Shown one piece after another: positions 7,593 through 17,515 of a stretch of DNA of 64,000 nt. Within the stretch, counting starts at the first letter, position 1, and each line of letters begins with the position of its first letter. The stretch is from Paenibacillus xylaniclasticus (GTDB lineage Bacteria > Bacillota > Bacilli > Paenibacillales > Paenibacillaceae), in NCBI RefSeq assembly GCF_004001065.1, contig NZ_BIML01000004.1:62001-126000 (forward strand), given 5' to 3'. A model generated the notes under the pieces. That model saw only the letters and a list, made by a program, of their open reading frames with translations, did no database searches and was not told the DNA's origin. The translations under genes were made by a program, and so were the position numbers.

Positions 7593-8588
7593 ATGAATAA
7601 GAAATCGAAATCTTCTAGAAGAACTTTCATGCTTTCGCTGGTCGTTCTGCTTACGCTGCTGACAGCCTGCGGTTCGAATGGCTCTAAGGAATCGAGCAGC
7701 GACAGCGAATCATCTAATAAGGCAAGTACCGCCAAAGAAATTCATATCGGCTATCAGAAATACGGTACGGTTAACATTTTGAAAGCGAAGGGTACGCTTG
7801 AGGGGCGGCTTGAGTCGGAAGGATATAAAGTAACGTGGATTGAGTTCCCGGGTGGACCACAGCTGCTCGAAGCGTTGAATGTCGGCAGCATCGATATTGG
7901 ACATACCGGCGAAGCGCCACCAATATTCGCACAGGCTGCAGGAGCTCCGCTCGTATATTTGGCACATGAACCGGCAAGTCCGGCCAGCGAAGCGATTATT
8001 GTACCGAAAGATTCGGACATTAAGACCGTTGCAGATTTGAAAGGTAAGAAGGTTGCGCTTAATAAGGGCTCTAACGTTCATTATTTGCTTGTAAAAGCGC
8101 TTGAGAAGGCCGGCGTCGACTATAAAGATATTACGACTGTATATCTGCCGCCAGGCGACGCGCGGGTTGCATTCGAGAACGGTAACGTTGACGCATGGGC
8201 GATTTGGGACCCGTTCCTTGCGGCAGCACAGACGGCGACTGGCGCAACAGTGCTGGCCGACGGCCAAGATCTCGTATCGAATATCGAGTTTTATTTGGCC
8301 TCCCGGAAGTTTGCGGAAGGTAATCAGTCGGTCATCGATATTTTTAAAGACGAGTTGAACCAAATTGACGAATGGTCGAAAGCGAATACGAAGGAAGTTG
8401 CCGAGCTGCTGTCTCCGCAGCTAGGTATTGACATCCCATCGCTGGAGCTTGCATCTAAACGGAGAGAATACGGCTTGCAGCCAATTGACGATTCGATTAT
8501 CGAAGCTCAACAGAAAATTGCGGATACGTTCCATGAGCTAGAGCTTATTCCGAACCCGATTGTTGTCAAAGAAGCGACTTTGAAATAA
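7593..8588 (+). CDS. ssuA: Aliphatic sulfonate ABC transporter substrate-binding lipoprotein
   Basis: The extracellular binding protein of an alkanesulfonate importer. A basic N-terminus (KKSKSSRR) and hydrophobic stretch lead to the lipobox LLTAC, so the protein is likely anchored to the membrane as a lipoprotein. A serine-rich linker follows, then the SsuA/TauA fold (IGYQKYGTVNILKAKG, GSIDIGHTGEAPPIFAQAAG). Two earlier in-frame ATGs exist (7560 and 7587); 7593 is preferred because AGAGGGG lies 8-9 bases upstream and it begins the signal peptide cleanly. First gene of ssuA-ssuD-ssuC-ssuB. Confidence 0.9.
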   Translation: MNKKSKSSRRTFMLSLVVLLTLLTACGSNGSKESSSDSESSNKASTAKEIHIGYQKYGTVNILKAKGTLEGRLESEGYKVTWIEFPGGPQLLEALNVGSIDIGHTGEAPPIFAQAAGAPLVYLAHEPASPASEAIIVPKDSDIKTVADLKGKKVALNKGSNVHYLLVKALEKAGVDYKDITTVYLPPGDARVAFENGNVDAWAIWDPFLAAAQTATGATVLADGQDLVSNIEFYLASRKFAEGNQSVIDIFKDELNQIDEWSKANTKEVAELLSPQLGIDIPSLELASKRREYGLQPIDDSIIEAQQKIADTFHELELIPNPIVVKEATLK

Positions 8589-8624
8589 ATAATCAAGAAA
8601 TAATCATGGAAAGGTGGATGTTAT

Positions 8625-9770
8625 ATGGAGGTTTTCTGGTTTATTCCAACGCATGGTGATGGACGTTATCTAGGCTCGGCGGAAGGTGCACGTGCGGTTG
8701 ACGCGAAATATATGCAGCAGGTTGCACAAGCGGCAGACAGACTGGGCTACGGAGGTGTATTGCTGCCTACAGGTACTTCCTGCGAGGATGCATGGGTCGT
8801 AGCGTCGTCTTTGATTCCTGTAACAGAACGGCTTAAATTTCTTGTCGCACTTCGTCCGGGCTTAATGTCGCCGACGTTATCGGCTCGTATGGCGGCTACG
8901 TTCGATCGGATTTCGGGCGGAAGGCTGCTTATCAACATCGTAACGGGCGGAGATCCTGTGGAGAATGCTGGTGACGGTCTGTACCTAGGACACGATGAGC
9001 GTTATGATCTGACGAATGAATTCCTCGACATTTGGCGCCGTGAATTAGCCGGTGAGACGGTCGATTTCGAAGGCGATCATTTGAAAGTGACCGGGGGTAA
9101 AATTCTTTATCCGCCAACGCAGCAACCGCATCCGCCGCTATACTTCGGCGGATCTTCTGAAGCCGCTCATAAGGTGGCGGCAGAGCATGTGGACGTCTAT
9201 TTGACTTGGGGGGAACCACCACAAGAGGTGGCGAAGAAGATTGCGCATGTTAGACAGCTGGCAGCTGAGCATGGCAGAACGGTACGGTTTGGCATTCGTC
9301 TGCATGTAATCGTTCGGGAAACGTCAGAGGAAGCGTGGCGCGAAGCGGAACGACTCATTAGCAAGGTTGACGATGCAGCTATCGAAGCGGCACGCAAAGT
9401 GTTTAGCCGCTATGATTCCGAAGGGCAGAAACGGATGTCTAATTTGCATGGCGGCGATCGCTCCAAGCTAGAAATCTATCCGAATCTATGGGCCGGCGTC
9501 GGTCTCGTTCGTGGCGGCGCAGGGACGGCGCTAGTCGGCAGCCCGGAAGAGGTGGCTGCATTGATGAAGCAATATACGGATCTAGGCATTGAGACGTTTA
9601 TTTTGTCTGGGTATCCTCATCTGGAAGAAGCTTACCGTTTCGCAGAGCTTGTATTCCCGCTGCTGCCGCTTCAGCATATACCAACTGCTAACGGTCCGTC
9701 CTCGACGAGTCCATTCGGCGAGCTGATCGCAAACGCAATCAAACCAGCTGAGCGTATATCGGTTAGCTAG
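8625..9770 (+). CDS. ssuD: FMNH2-dependent alkanesulfonate monooxygenase
   Basis: A flavin-dependent monooxygenase of 381 residues that cleaves alkanesulfonates to an aldehyde and sulfite using FMNH2 and oxygen. It belongs to the bacterial-luciferase-like TIM-barrel family; [17 protein letters not shown] at the start, [12 protein letters not shown] at about 46-57 and INIVTGGDP at about 104-112 are typical of SsuD. The ATG at 8625 follows GAAAGGTGG. No flavin reductase gene (ssuE) is visible nearby, so FMNH2 must be supplied by a reductase encoded elsewhere. Confidence 0.95.
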   Translation: MEVFWFIPTHGDGRYLGSAEGARAVDAKYMQQVAQAADRLGYGGVLLPTGTSCEDAWVVASSLIPVTERLKFLVALRPGLMSPTLSARMAATFDRISGGRLLINIVTGGDPVENAGDGLYLGHDERYDLTNEFLDIWRRELAGETVDFEGDHLKVTGGKILYPPTQQPHPPLYFGGSSEAAHKVAAEHVDVYLTWGEPPQEVAKKIAHVRQLAAEHGRTVRFGIRLHVIVRETSEEAWREAERLISKVDDAAIEAARKVFSRYDSEGQKRMSNLHGGDRSKLEIYPNLWAGVGLVRGGAGTALVGSPEEVAALMKQYTDLGIETFILSGYPHLEEAYRFAELVFPLLPLQHIPTANGPSSTSPFGELIANAIKPAERISVS

Positions 9771-9782
9771 GAGGAGACAGCC

Positions 9783-10580
9783 ATGAAAAGTTCAACCACG
9801 GCAAAATGGACATACCAGCTGCGTAACGTTGGCTTGGAGTGGATCATTCCCGTCATTATCGTTGTGGTGTGGCAATGGTTTGCTGATGTGGGTTGGATCT
9901 CGCAGCGGATCTTGCCTTCTCCGCTATCTGTCGTCGAAGCGGGCGTCAAGCTGGTGAAGAGCGGTGATTTGTTCGTCTATATTGGTGACAGCTCCCGCCG
10001 GGCGCTGCTTGGCTTCATCATTGGCGGCGGAATCGGCTTTGTCCTCGCGATTATTAACGGCTTGCTGCCGCTGTTCGAGAAGCTGACCGATTCAAGCATC
10101 CAAATGATTCGCACCATCCCGCACTTAGCGCTAATTCCGCTTATCATTGCGTGGTTCGGCATCGGCGAGCAGGGGAAAATTTTTCTGGTAGCACTTGGCG
10201 TTGCCTTCCCGATCTACTTGAATACGCTGCACGGCATCCGCGGCGTTGATCCAGGTTTGATCGAGATGGGACGGACGTATGGCTTGCGGGGGGTTGCTCT
10301 GTTTCGTTCGATTATATTCCCAGGCGCACTTCCGTCGATATTGGTCGGGCTGCGATTCTCACTCGGCATTATGTGGATTACGCTAATCGTATCCGAGACG
10401 ATTTCCGCGAACAGCGGTATCGGCTATATGGCGATGAATGCGAGAGAGTTTTTTCAAATGGACGTCGTCGTTCTTAGTATCATTATTTATGCTTTGCTTG
10501 GCAAGCTGTCGGACTGGATTGCTAAGCTCTTGGAGAGGGGGTTTCTGCAGTGGCATCCACACTACCGCAAAGCGAAATAA
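9783..10580 (+). CDS. ssuC: Aliphatic sulfonate ABC transporter permease
   Basis: The membrane channel of the sulfonate importer, 265 residues with about six transmembrane segments. The permease-ATPase contact motif is visible near residues 160-180 ([20 protein letters not shown]), as is the typical [17 protein letters not shown] segment. It begins 12 bases after ssuD behind TAGGAGGAGA and overlaps the start of ssuB by 31 bases. Confidence 0.93.
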   Translation: MKSSTTAKWTYQLRNVGLEWIIPVIIVVVWQWFADVGWISQRILPSPLSVVEAGVKLVKSGDLFVYIGDSSRRALLGFIIGGGIGFVLAIINGLLPLFEKLTDSSIQMIRTIPHLALIPLIIAWFGIGEQGKIFLVALGVAFPIYLNTLHGIRGVDPGLIEMGRTYGLRGVALFRSIIFPGALPSILVGLRFSLGIMWITLIVSETISANSGIGYMAMNAREFFQMDVVVLSIIIYALLGKLSDWIAKLLERGFLQWHPHYRKAK

Positions 10581-11386
10581 AAATACGGCCTGAAATTGAT
10601 AAGGCTCCTGCTTTATCGACGGTGTCGAATGCGGCCGCAGGCGGAATTCAGATCGATATTCATGAGGCACAGGTTCGATTCGGGGAGTTAACCGTGCTCC
10701 ATGAGCTTAATCTATCGATTCCATCCGGGCAGTTCCTTTCTGTTGTCGGCAGAAGCGGCTGCGGCAAAAGCACGCTCCTGCGGCTAATTGCAGGCTTGCA
10801 GCCGGCGACCGAAGGCACGGTAAAGTTTGATGGCTCGGTTACATCCGGTCTGCGCCCTGATGTGCGCATTATGTTCCAGGATGCAAGACTGCTGCCCTGG
10901 AAGTCGGTGCTGGATAACGTTCGAATTGGCGTGCCGGATGGCGACCGCGATAAGGCGTTAGAGGCGTTGTCGCTTGTTGGTCTTGAGAATCGAGCGAAAG
11001 AATGGCCAAGCGTGCTGTCGGGCGGCCAGAAGCAGCGCGTTGCGCTTGCCCGGGCATTAGCGGGCAATCCAAGCCTGCTGCTGCTTGACGAGCCGCTTGG
11101 TGCGCTGGACGCGCTTACCCGGATCGAAATGCAGCAGCTGATCGAAAGGCTGTGGCGGGAACGTAAGTTTACGGCAGTGCTCGTCACGCATGACGTAAGT
11201 GAAGCCGTCGCGTTAACGGACCGGGTCGTTCTCGTAGAGAACGGGAAAATTTCGCATGATTTGAATATTTCGTTGGCGAGGCCGAGAGAGAAGGACAGCG
11301 GCTTCGCCCATTACGAGAGCACCATTTTGAATCGAGTGTTGGAGCGTAATCCTATGCCGGGCGCAAACGAACATTTCTCGATATAA
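10550..11386 (+). CDS. ssuB: Aliphatic sulfonate ABC transporter ATPase
   Basis: The ATPase that drives the sulfonate importer, 278 residues. It has Walker [10 protein letters not shown] at about 67-75, the signature [15 protein letters not shown] and Walker [15 protein letters not shown], plus the switch histidine in VTHDVSEA. About 35 residues precede the ABC domain, a longer N-terminus than usual. The GTG start lies inside ssuC behind GAGAGGGGG, indicating coupled synthesis with the permease. Confidence 0.93.
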   Translation: MASTLPQSEIKIRPEIDKAPALSTVSNAAAGGIQIDIHEAQVRFGELTVLHELNLSIPSGQFLSVVGRSGCGKSTLLRLIAGLQPATEGTVKFDGSVTSGLRPDVRIMFQDARLLPWKSVLDNVRIGVPDGDRDKALEALSLVGLENRAKEWPSVLSGGQKQRVALARALAGNPSLLLLDEPLGALDALTRIEMQQLIERLWRERKFTAVLVTHDVSEAVALTDRVVLVENGKISHDLNISLARPREKDSGFAHYESTILNRVLERNPMPGANEHFSI

Positions 11387-11396
11387 AATAGAGCCA

Positions 11397-11442
11397 GGGG
11401 CTCCCAGAAAGTCAATGAACCACTGACTTACGGACGCCCCTT
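11397..11442. repeat. Imperfect long hairpin after ssuB
   Basis: AGGGGC pairs with GCCCCT, TCC with GGA and AAGTCA with TGACTT across about 46 bases, with small bulges. There is no following T run, so it may be a mobile palindromic repeat or an mRNA 3'-end structure and not an intrinsic terminator. Confidence 0.45.
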
Positions 11443-11634
11443 CTTCACTGCCATGGGTGCAGAATTTGGGCACAATTTCTTCGTCGTTCTAGAGCGAAAT
11501 GAGTGATTAGCGTGGAAAGAATGCAAGGCTTACATACTTTTTCGCGTATTTAGCTTCACATATGGCAAAGTTACTGCAAGAAGTGCTTCAATTTAGCTTC
11601 GATGAAGAGCGAGTTAGCGATTAAAGAGACGAAG

Positions 11635-11677
11635 AAGGTTGTGCAGAAAACAATCACCGTTTTCGGCACAACCTTTT
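11635..11677 (+). terminator. Rho-independent terminator facing rqcH
   Basis: AAGGTTGTGC pairs with GCACAACCTT, extended by GAAAAC/GTTTTC, followed by TTAATTTT. The T tract is on the plus strand, so it probably ends read-through of the ssu transcript before the convergent rqcH gene. Confidence 0.7.
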
Positions 11678-11718
11678 AATTTTGGGTGATTATTGGTCCG
11701 GATTGGTGCTAAGTACGA

Positions 11719-13476
11719 TCAGTTCTTGATTACGCTGGGCAAGCTTCGAATTCGCTGTTCGTCCGGCGTAATGAACAACGTCTTCTGTTTGTCATAGATG
11801 ACAAAGCCGGGCTTGGCGCCATTGGGCTTACGGACGTGGCGGATGAGCGTCATATCAACCGGTACTTGGCTTGATTCTCGAGCTTGACTGTAATACGCGG
11901 CGAGCATAGCCGCTTCCTGAAGCGTCGTATCGCCGAATTTATCGCTGCGGATGACGACGTGTGAGCCTGGAATGTCCTTCGTATGCAGCCAAGTGTCTGA
12001 TGGGGCAGCCAGACGGTTCGTCAAATATTCGTTTTGTGTATTGTTCTTGCCCACATAAATGGGTATGCCTTCAGATGATGTGTAGCAGAGCAGGGCAGGC
12101 TTCGACGACTTCTTCTTCTTGCCGCCGCGCTTGCTGCCCCGATCACGCAAATAATTTTGCTCGACCAGTTCATCGCGTATTTCCTGCAAATCCTGCAGAG
12201 CAGCTGTCTGCAGCTGCTGCATAATTTGCTCTAAGTATGCTGTTTCCTGCTCCGTCAGCTCGATTTGTTCCTGTACTGCTTGTAAGCTGTTCTTTTGTTT
12301 GTTGTATTTGCGGAAATAACGCTGCGCGTTCTCGGACGGTGTGAGCAGTGGATCGAGCGCAATCGTAATCGGCTTCTGCTCCTCGTCATAATAGTTAATC
12401 ACTTCAATAGCGGTGTCGCCTTTGCCGATTGCATGCATGTATGCGGTCAGCAGCTCGCCTAATATACGGTATTGGTCGGCCCCTTGCGCTTCTTCCATTG
12501 TATCCTGAAGCTTCTCGAGCTTGCTCTTGTTCTTCACGATTTCGTTATGAACGAATTTCAGCAGGTCGGCGGCACGTTGTTTAACCGTATCGCGCTCCGC
12601 CTTGTCTCCGTAATACGCTTCCAGACAACGGCTCACCGAGTCGAAGGAATGATGCTCACCCCCGAACCGTGTTAGTTCCGTTACCGAAAAATAAGCTTTG
12701 CCGCTCTCCTCTGTTACGATTTCAGGCGTGTATATATGGTCACGTATCTTCGACATCATATTGTCGAATGCTTGCCATAACGCAGATCCATCTACGAACG
12801 TATCGCTCCCGCCTGGTGAACAGCCGGCCCGATGAACGATTTCACCGGCGAGCAGCGGACTTAGCCCGGCAAAAACGCTGACAAGCCGTTTGTCGGGTGA
12901 AATAACTCCCTCCGCACTATTCCAGGCCTCTAGAAATTGGGCCTCTGTTGTGACCGTAATGGGATCGGCCTTGTGCTGTTCCGGCGGCGGTGAATACGGC
13001 ACTCCAGGCATGACGATCCGGTAGCTGCTGAGCGCAGGCGTCACGTGATGAATGCCGTCGTGAATTGTCCCCGTTGACGGGTCCATGAGGATGATGTTGC
13101 TGTGACGGCCCATAAGCTCGACAATGAGTCTTTTGTACGACAAGTCTCCCAGCTCATCACGCTGCCGAACGTCGATATGAATCACACGTTCGCGTCCAGG
13201 CTGCGTGATCGCCTCGATAACGGCCCCTTCGCAATATTTGCGCAGAAGCATGCAGAACATTGGTGCTTCCTGCGGATTAACGAAGAGCGCCTCCGTCCAA
13301 TGGGCGCGGGGGTAGGTCGGATTGGCGGACAGGAGAAGCTTGCCGGGATTGCTGCCGCCGCGAATTTGCAGCACGAGATCGTGTGGAGTAGGCTGATGAA
13401 TTTTATGAATGCGCGCTCCGACGCACGATTGCAGCTCGTGCACGACAGAGCGGATAACGATGCCGTCCAATGCCAT
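11719..13476 (-). CDS. rqcH: Rqc2/NEMF homologue RqcH (NFACT family; also called FbpA/YloA)
   Basis: A ribosome-quality-control factor of 585 residues. RqcH binds obstructed 50S subunits carrying peptidyl-tRNA and recruits tRNA-Ala to add C-terminal alanine tails that mark the nascent chain for degradation. The N-terminal NFACT-N domain is clear (ALDGIVIRSVVHEL, ARIHKIHQPTPHDL, ELMGRHSNIILMD). Helical segments follow at about 285-430, and the C-terminal NFACT-R domain contains DTWLHTKDIPGSHVVIRS. The start at 13476 matches the family; an in-frame ATG at 13500 would add eight residues. It runs divergently from the P-type ATPase, as a single minus-strand gene. Confidence 0.93.
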   Translation of the reverse strand: MALDGIVIRSVVHELQSCVGARIHKIHQPTPHDLVLQIRGGSNPGKLLLSANPTYPRAHWTEALFVNPQEAPMFCMLLRKYCEGAVIEAITQPGRERVIHIDVRQRDELGDLSYKRLIVELMGRHSNIILMDPSTGTIHDGIHHVTPALSSYRIVMPGVPYSPPPEQHKADPITVTTEAQFLEAWNSAEGVISPDKRLVSVFAGLSPLLAGEIVHRAGCSPGGSDTFVDGSALWQAFDNMMSKIRDHIYTPEIVTEESGKAYFSVTELTRFGGEHHSFDSVSRCLEAYYGDKAERDTVKQRAADLLKFVHNEIVKNKSKLEKLQDTMEEAQGADQYRILGELLTAYMHAIGKGDTAIEVINYYDEEQKPITIALDPLLTPSENAQRYFRKYNKQKNSLQAVQEQIELTEQETAYLEQIMQQLQTAALQDLQEIRDELVEQNYLRDRGSKRGGKKKKSSKPALLCYTSSEGIPIYVGKNNTQNEYLTNRLAAPSDTWLHTKDIPGSHVVIRSDKFGDTTLQEAAMLAAYYSQARESSQVPVDMTLIRHVRKPNGAKPGFVIYDKQKTLFITPDEQRIRSLPSVIKN

Positions 13477-13658
13477 GGTGGTTAAAATCTCCTTCGTCAT
13501 TACTTAGTACTTACTATCATGCCATAGTCCAGCGAAAAACTTAAGTCCTGTACTGGGATATTTTGCGGTTTGTCCGAATACATTGGAGGCAGGAAGGCTG
13601 TCCGGGCAGCGCATAATCAATTCGGCGACCGGCTTATTGCGGGAGGGAGATAATACGG

Positions 13659-16445
13659 ATGGATCAGAACAGATGGCATCAACTAAAGACGGAGACGCTC
13701 GCGCAGACGCTGAACTGCGATGTTATGCGCGGGCTTACGGAGTCAGAGGCGGCGGAGCGATTGAAGCAGTATGGCCGCAACGAGCTGTCGGAAGGAGCGA
13801 AGGTATCGCCTCTAGTGTTGTTCTTAAATCAGTTCAAAGATTTTATGGTCCTTATATTAATGGGCGCTACGCTCATTTCTGGATTGCTCGGCGAATATCT
13901 CGACGCGGTTACCATTGTTGCCATTATTGTCTTGAACGCAGTGCTCGGCTTCGTGCAAGAATTCCGGGCTGAGCGTTCGCTGCGTGCGCTCAAGGCATTA
14001 TCCGCTCCGACAGCTAAAGTTATTCGCAATGGTCAGTCGGCTACAGTACCGGCAAGTGGGCTTGTGCCTGGCGATTTGATTCAGCTGGAGAGCGGCGACC
14101 GGGTGCCCGCCGACATCCGCTTCATTCAAGCGAATAGCTGTTATGCGGAAGAGTCGGCGCTCACTGGCGAGTCTGTGCCTGTCAGCAAGCATGCGAGCCC
14201 GATCTCTGAAGCCGAGCTGCCGTTGGGAGATCAGCGTAATATCGGGTTTATGGGGACGATGCTGACAGGGGGCACTGGAAAAGGCGTCGTTATTCGGACC
14301 GGGATGAACACTGAGATGGGCCGGATTGCCGATCTTATTCAGAAGACAGAGGAAATGGAGACGCCGCTGCAGCGCCGTCTAGAGCAGCTCGGCAAAATAT
14401 TAATTATCGTTGCCGTTGCGCTTACGATCGTTGTCGTTATTGCAGGCATTATGCATGGGCAACCAGCTTACGGGATGTTTCTTGCTGGCGTCAGCCTTGC
14501 TGTTGCAGCTATACCGGAAGGACTTCCGGCGATCGTCACGATCGCCCTTGCGCTCGGCGTTCAGCGGATGATTAAGCGAAAGGCGATCGTCCGTAAGCTG
14601 CCTTCTGTCGAAACGTTAGGCTGTGCATCGGTGATATGCTCGGATAAAACCGGGACGCTGACACAAAACAAAATGACCGTTACAAAAGTATGGCTGAGTG
14701 GACGCTCGATCGATATAACGGGCGAAGGCTACGAGCCTGCCGGCGAAGCGTTGGAGCATGGAAAGCAGGTCGATCCGAAGCATGACCAGCCGTTCCGCCG
14801 GCTGCTCCAAATCGCCGCTCTGTGCAACAATGCTGAAATTGTGCGTGCCGCCGATACGGAAGAAGCGAAACGTAAGAAAGGCGCAGAAGTGAGGGAAGAG
14901 TGGCAGCTGAAAGGAGACCCGACTGAAGGTGCGCTAGTCGTTCTTTCGTCCAAGCTGGGTATGTCTGCTTCATCTCTTGCGCCGCTGTACAGACGGATCG
15001 CTGAATTTCCGTTCGATTCCGAGCGTAAGCGTATGTCCGTCATCGTCGCTCATCAAGGCGGTCGGCTGCTCTGTGCGAAGGGAGCGCCGGATCTGCTGAT
15101 GGAGCAATGCTCCTATGTGCTGTGGGACGGCAAGGTGATGCCGTTTACCGGGACGTTGAGGCGGAAAGTAGCCGAAGCGGCGGAAGCATTGGCTGGGTCT
15201 GCGCTTCGCGTGCTTGGATTCGCATATCGCGATTTGCGGCCGAATGATCCTTGCTCGAATGTACAGGAAGCGGAATCACAGCTTATTTTCGCTGGTTTAA
15301 CCGGCATGATCGATCCTCCGCGCAAAGAAGTGCGCGAAGCGATTGCGACCTGCAGAAGAGCGGGCATTAAGACGGTTATGATAACGGGCGACCACCAGCT
15401 GACGGCTGAGGCGATTGCGCATCAGCTTGGCATTATGCCTAGAGAAGGCATTGCCATTAGCGGCCGTGAGCTGTCTAACATGGACGACGAACAGCTTGAC
15501 CGGTTGTCAGACAATATTTACGTATATGCCCGCGTATCGCCTGAGCATAAGCTTCGTATCGTCAAATCGCTGCAGCGGCAGGGCCACGTCGTGGCGATGA
15601 CCGGCGACGGCGTCAATGATGCCCCGGCGATTAAAGCGGCGGACATCGGCATCGCAATGGGCATTACGGGCACGGACGTGTCCAAAGAGGCTTCCGCGCT
15701 TATCTTAAGCGACGACAACTTCGCCACAATCGTCGCGGCGATAGAGGAAGGCCGCAGCATCTATGAGAACATCCGCAAGTTTATCCGCTATTTGCTTGCA
15801 TCGAACGTCGGCGAAATTTTAACGATGTTCCTTGCGATGATGGCGGGACTACCGCTGCCGCTCGTGCCGATTCAAATTTTGTGGGTCAATCTCGTAACGG
15901 ACGGACTGCCTGCTATGGCGCTCGGTGTCGATCAGGCGGAGAAGGATCTAATGAAGCAGAAGCCGCGCTCATCTAAGGAGAGCATTTTCGCCCGGCGTCT
16001 GGGGTGGAAGATTGTTAGCCGGGGCATCCTAATCGGCATTTGTACACTTGGTGCCTTCTGGCTGACGCTGTCCAAAGCGCCTGGCGATCCGAAGCAGCTG
16101 GTGCTTGCGCAGACGGTCGCTTTCGCTACGCTCGTACTTGCACAGCTCATTCACGTATTCGACTGCCGCAGCTCAAGGTCGATTTTCCATCGGAACTTCT
16201 TTCAGAATAAATATTTGGTGCTCGCTGTCTTGTCTTCGCTTATTTTAATGATCGGCGTTCTGTATTTAAAGCCGCTGCAGCCGGTATTCAAAACCGTGCC
16301 GCTCGACTTTAGACATTGGTGTCTTGTATTCGTCGCCGCGGGCATTCCGACGTTCGTCATGGGCATCGGCAGCGTGCTTAGTTCGAACCGCAACAAAACG
16401 AAGACGAAATGGAATTCGCCAAGCACTCAATCTGCGGTCAGGTAG
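13659..16445 (+). CDS. yloB: Calcium-transporting P-type ATPase (YloB-like)
   Basis: A P2A-type cation pump of 928 residues. It carries the phosphorylation motif CSDKTGTLTQNKMT, the TGES loop (SALTGESVPVS), KGAPDLLME of the nucleotide-binding domain and the hinge motif MTGDGVNDAPAIKAADIG. PEGLPAIVTIALALG in the fourth membrane helix is typical of SERCA-like calcium pumps. About ten membrane helices are expected. Calcium is the likely cargo because B. subtilis YloB, next to rqcH/yloA as here, is a calcium ATPase. The ATG follows GGGAGGGAGA. Confidence 0.9.
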   Translation: MDQNRWHQLKTETLAQTLNCDVMRGLTESEAAERLKQYGRNELSEGAKVSPLVLFLNQFKDFMVLILMGATLISGLLGEYLDAVTIVAIIVLNAVLGFVQEFRAERSLRALKALSAPTAKVIRNGQSATVPASGLVPGDLIQLESGDRVPADIRFIQANSCYAEESALTGESVPVSKHASPISEAELPLGDQRNIGFMGTMLTGGTGKGVVIRTGMNTEMGRIADLIQKTEEMETPLQRRLEQLGKILIIVAVALTIVVVIAGIMHGQPAYGMFLAGVSLAVAAIPEGLPAIVTIALALGVQRMIKRKAIVRKLPSVETLGCASVICSDKTGTLTQNKMTVTKVWLSGRSIDITGEGYEPAGEALEHGKQVDPKHDQPFRRLLQIAALCNNAEIVRAADTEEAKRKKGAEVREEWQLKGDPTEGALVVLSSKLGMSASSLAPLYRRIAEFPFDSERKRMSVIVAHQGGRLLCAKGAPDLLMEQCSYVLWDGKVMPFTGTLRRKVAEAAEALAGSALRVLGFAYRDLRPNDPCSNVQEAESQLIFAGLTGMIDPPRKEVREAIATCRRAGIKTVMITGDHQLTAEAIAHQLGIMPREGIAISGRELSNMDDEQLDRLSDNIYVYARVSPEHKLRIVKSLQRQGHVVAMTGDGVNDAPAIKAADIGIAMGITGTDVSKEASALILSDDNFATIVAAIEEGRSIYENIRKFIRYLLASNVGEILTMFLAMMAGLPLPLVPIQILWVNLVTDGLPAMALGVDQAEKDLMKQKPRSSKESIFARRLGWKIVSRGILIGICTLGAFWLTLSKAPGDPKQLVLAQTVAFATLVLAQLIHVFDCRSSRSIFHRNFFQNKYLVLAVLSSLILMIGVLYLKPLQPVFKTVPLDFRHWCLVFVAAGIPTFVMGIGSVLSSNRNKTKTKWNSPSTQSAVR

Positions 16446-16657
16446 CAGCCTCCTTGGAGTCTGTCATCGGCATACAGCGCAAGCTGCAGCCTGGTCGAGG
16501 GGTGTTAAGTATAGGTATGATGTGAGTAGTCATAAAGTGCAAATGAATGTGCAAATAGGAAATGGTCATATCTCTCCCTATTACGATATGCTAGATCACA
16601 AATGTTGTTGGCCGCAGCGATGCGGAAGCTACTAATCTATCGTATGAAGGAGACTTA

Positions 16658-17494
16658 ATGACTATGAAATTTACGAAAATGCACGGTCTTGGCAACGATT
16701 TTATCGTTATAGCAGGAGAGCAGCAGCTTCCGGAGAACGTTTCGCAGCTGGCAATCGATTTGTGCAACCGGTTTTTCGGTATCGGTGCGGATGGTCTTGT
16801 CTACATTCTGCCTAGCGAGAAAGCAGATTTCAAAATGCGGATCATTAACTCAGACGGCTCTGAGGCAGAGCAATGCGGCAACGCAATCCGCTGCGTAAGC
16901 AAATATGTGTATGACAACGGCTTGATTGATCGTACGGAAATTACGATTGAGACGCTTGGCGCCGGAGTACAGCCGGTACAGCTGACGGTGAAGGACGGCG
17001 TGGTAGCAGCGGTGCGCGTCGATATGGGACAGCCGATTCTAAATGGCCTCCAGGTGCCGACGACGATCGATTCTGATCGCGTTGTCGCACAGCCCATCGA
17101 AGTGGATGGCCGATCGTTTACGTTTACGGCGGTGTCGATGGGAAATCCACACTGTGTCATTTATGTTGATGATGCTGTTCATTTCGATCTTGGCACATGG
17201 GGACCGAAGCTGGAGACGCATCCGCTGTTCCCGCGCAAGACGAATGTTGAATTTGTTACGGTGAACTCCCGGAGTCAAGCTGATATGCGCGTATGGGAGC
17301 GCGGAGCCGGACCTACGCTCGCATGTGGAACAGGAGCTTGCGCAACAGTTGTTTCGTCTGTGCTTAATGGTCTGACGGACCGTACGGCAACAGTATCTCT
17401 TAAGGGTGGAGATCTTCACATCGAGTGGAGTGAAGCAGATAATCACGTCTATATGACAGGCCCGGCAGCGGTCGTATTCACAGGGACCCTATAA
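16658..17494 (+). CDS. dapF: Diaminopimelate epimerase
   Basis: Cofactor-free epimerase of 278 residues converting LL- to meso-diaminopimelate for lysine and peptidoglycan synthesis. The two catalytic cysteines lie in EQCGNAIRC (about residue 73) and in ACGTGACATVV (about residue 224); the start FTKMHGLGNDFIV is characteristic. The ATG at 16658 has AAGGAG six bases upstream. It precedes yitJ by 21 bases; this pair occupies the place where B. subtilis has yloC. Confidence 0.96.
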   Translation: MTMKFTKMHGLGNDFIVIAGEQQLPENVSQLAIDLCNRFFGIGADGLVYILPSEKADFKMRIINSDGSEAEQCGNAIRCVSKYVYDNGLIDRTEITIETLGAGVQPVQLTVKDGVVAAVRVDMGQPILNGLQVPTTIDSDRVVAQPIEVDGRSFTFTAVSMGNPHCVIYVDDAVHFDLGTWGPKLETHPLFPRKTNVEFVTVNSRSQADMRVWERGAGPTLACGTGACATVVSSVLNGLTDRTATVSLKGGDLHIEWSEADNHVYMTGPAAVVFTGTL

Positions 17495-17515
17495 TCGGAA
17501 TTTTATATAGGTGGG

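Larger units (their letters stand above)
11387..11718. other. Intergenic region between ssuB and rqcH
   Basis: About 330 bases without a convincing gene. It contains an imperfect long hairpin (11397-11442), a 20-codon ATG frame at 11562-11624 without a good ribosome binding site, and a strong terminator (11635-11677). The segment ATTTAGCTTC occurs twice about 40 bases apart. No transposase remnant was recognised. Confidence 0.5.

Noticed and set aside
11562-11624. 20-codon frame between ssuB and rqcH
   Set aside because: No good ribosome binding site and nothing recognisable; kept only as a note in the intergenic entry.
17495-17515. SAM riboswitch before yitJ
   Set aside because: The gap to dapF is only 21 bases, too short for an S-box.
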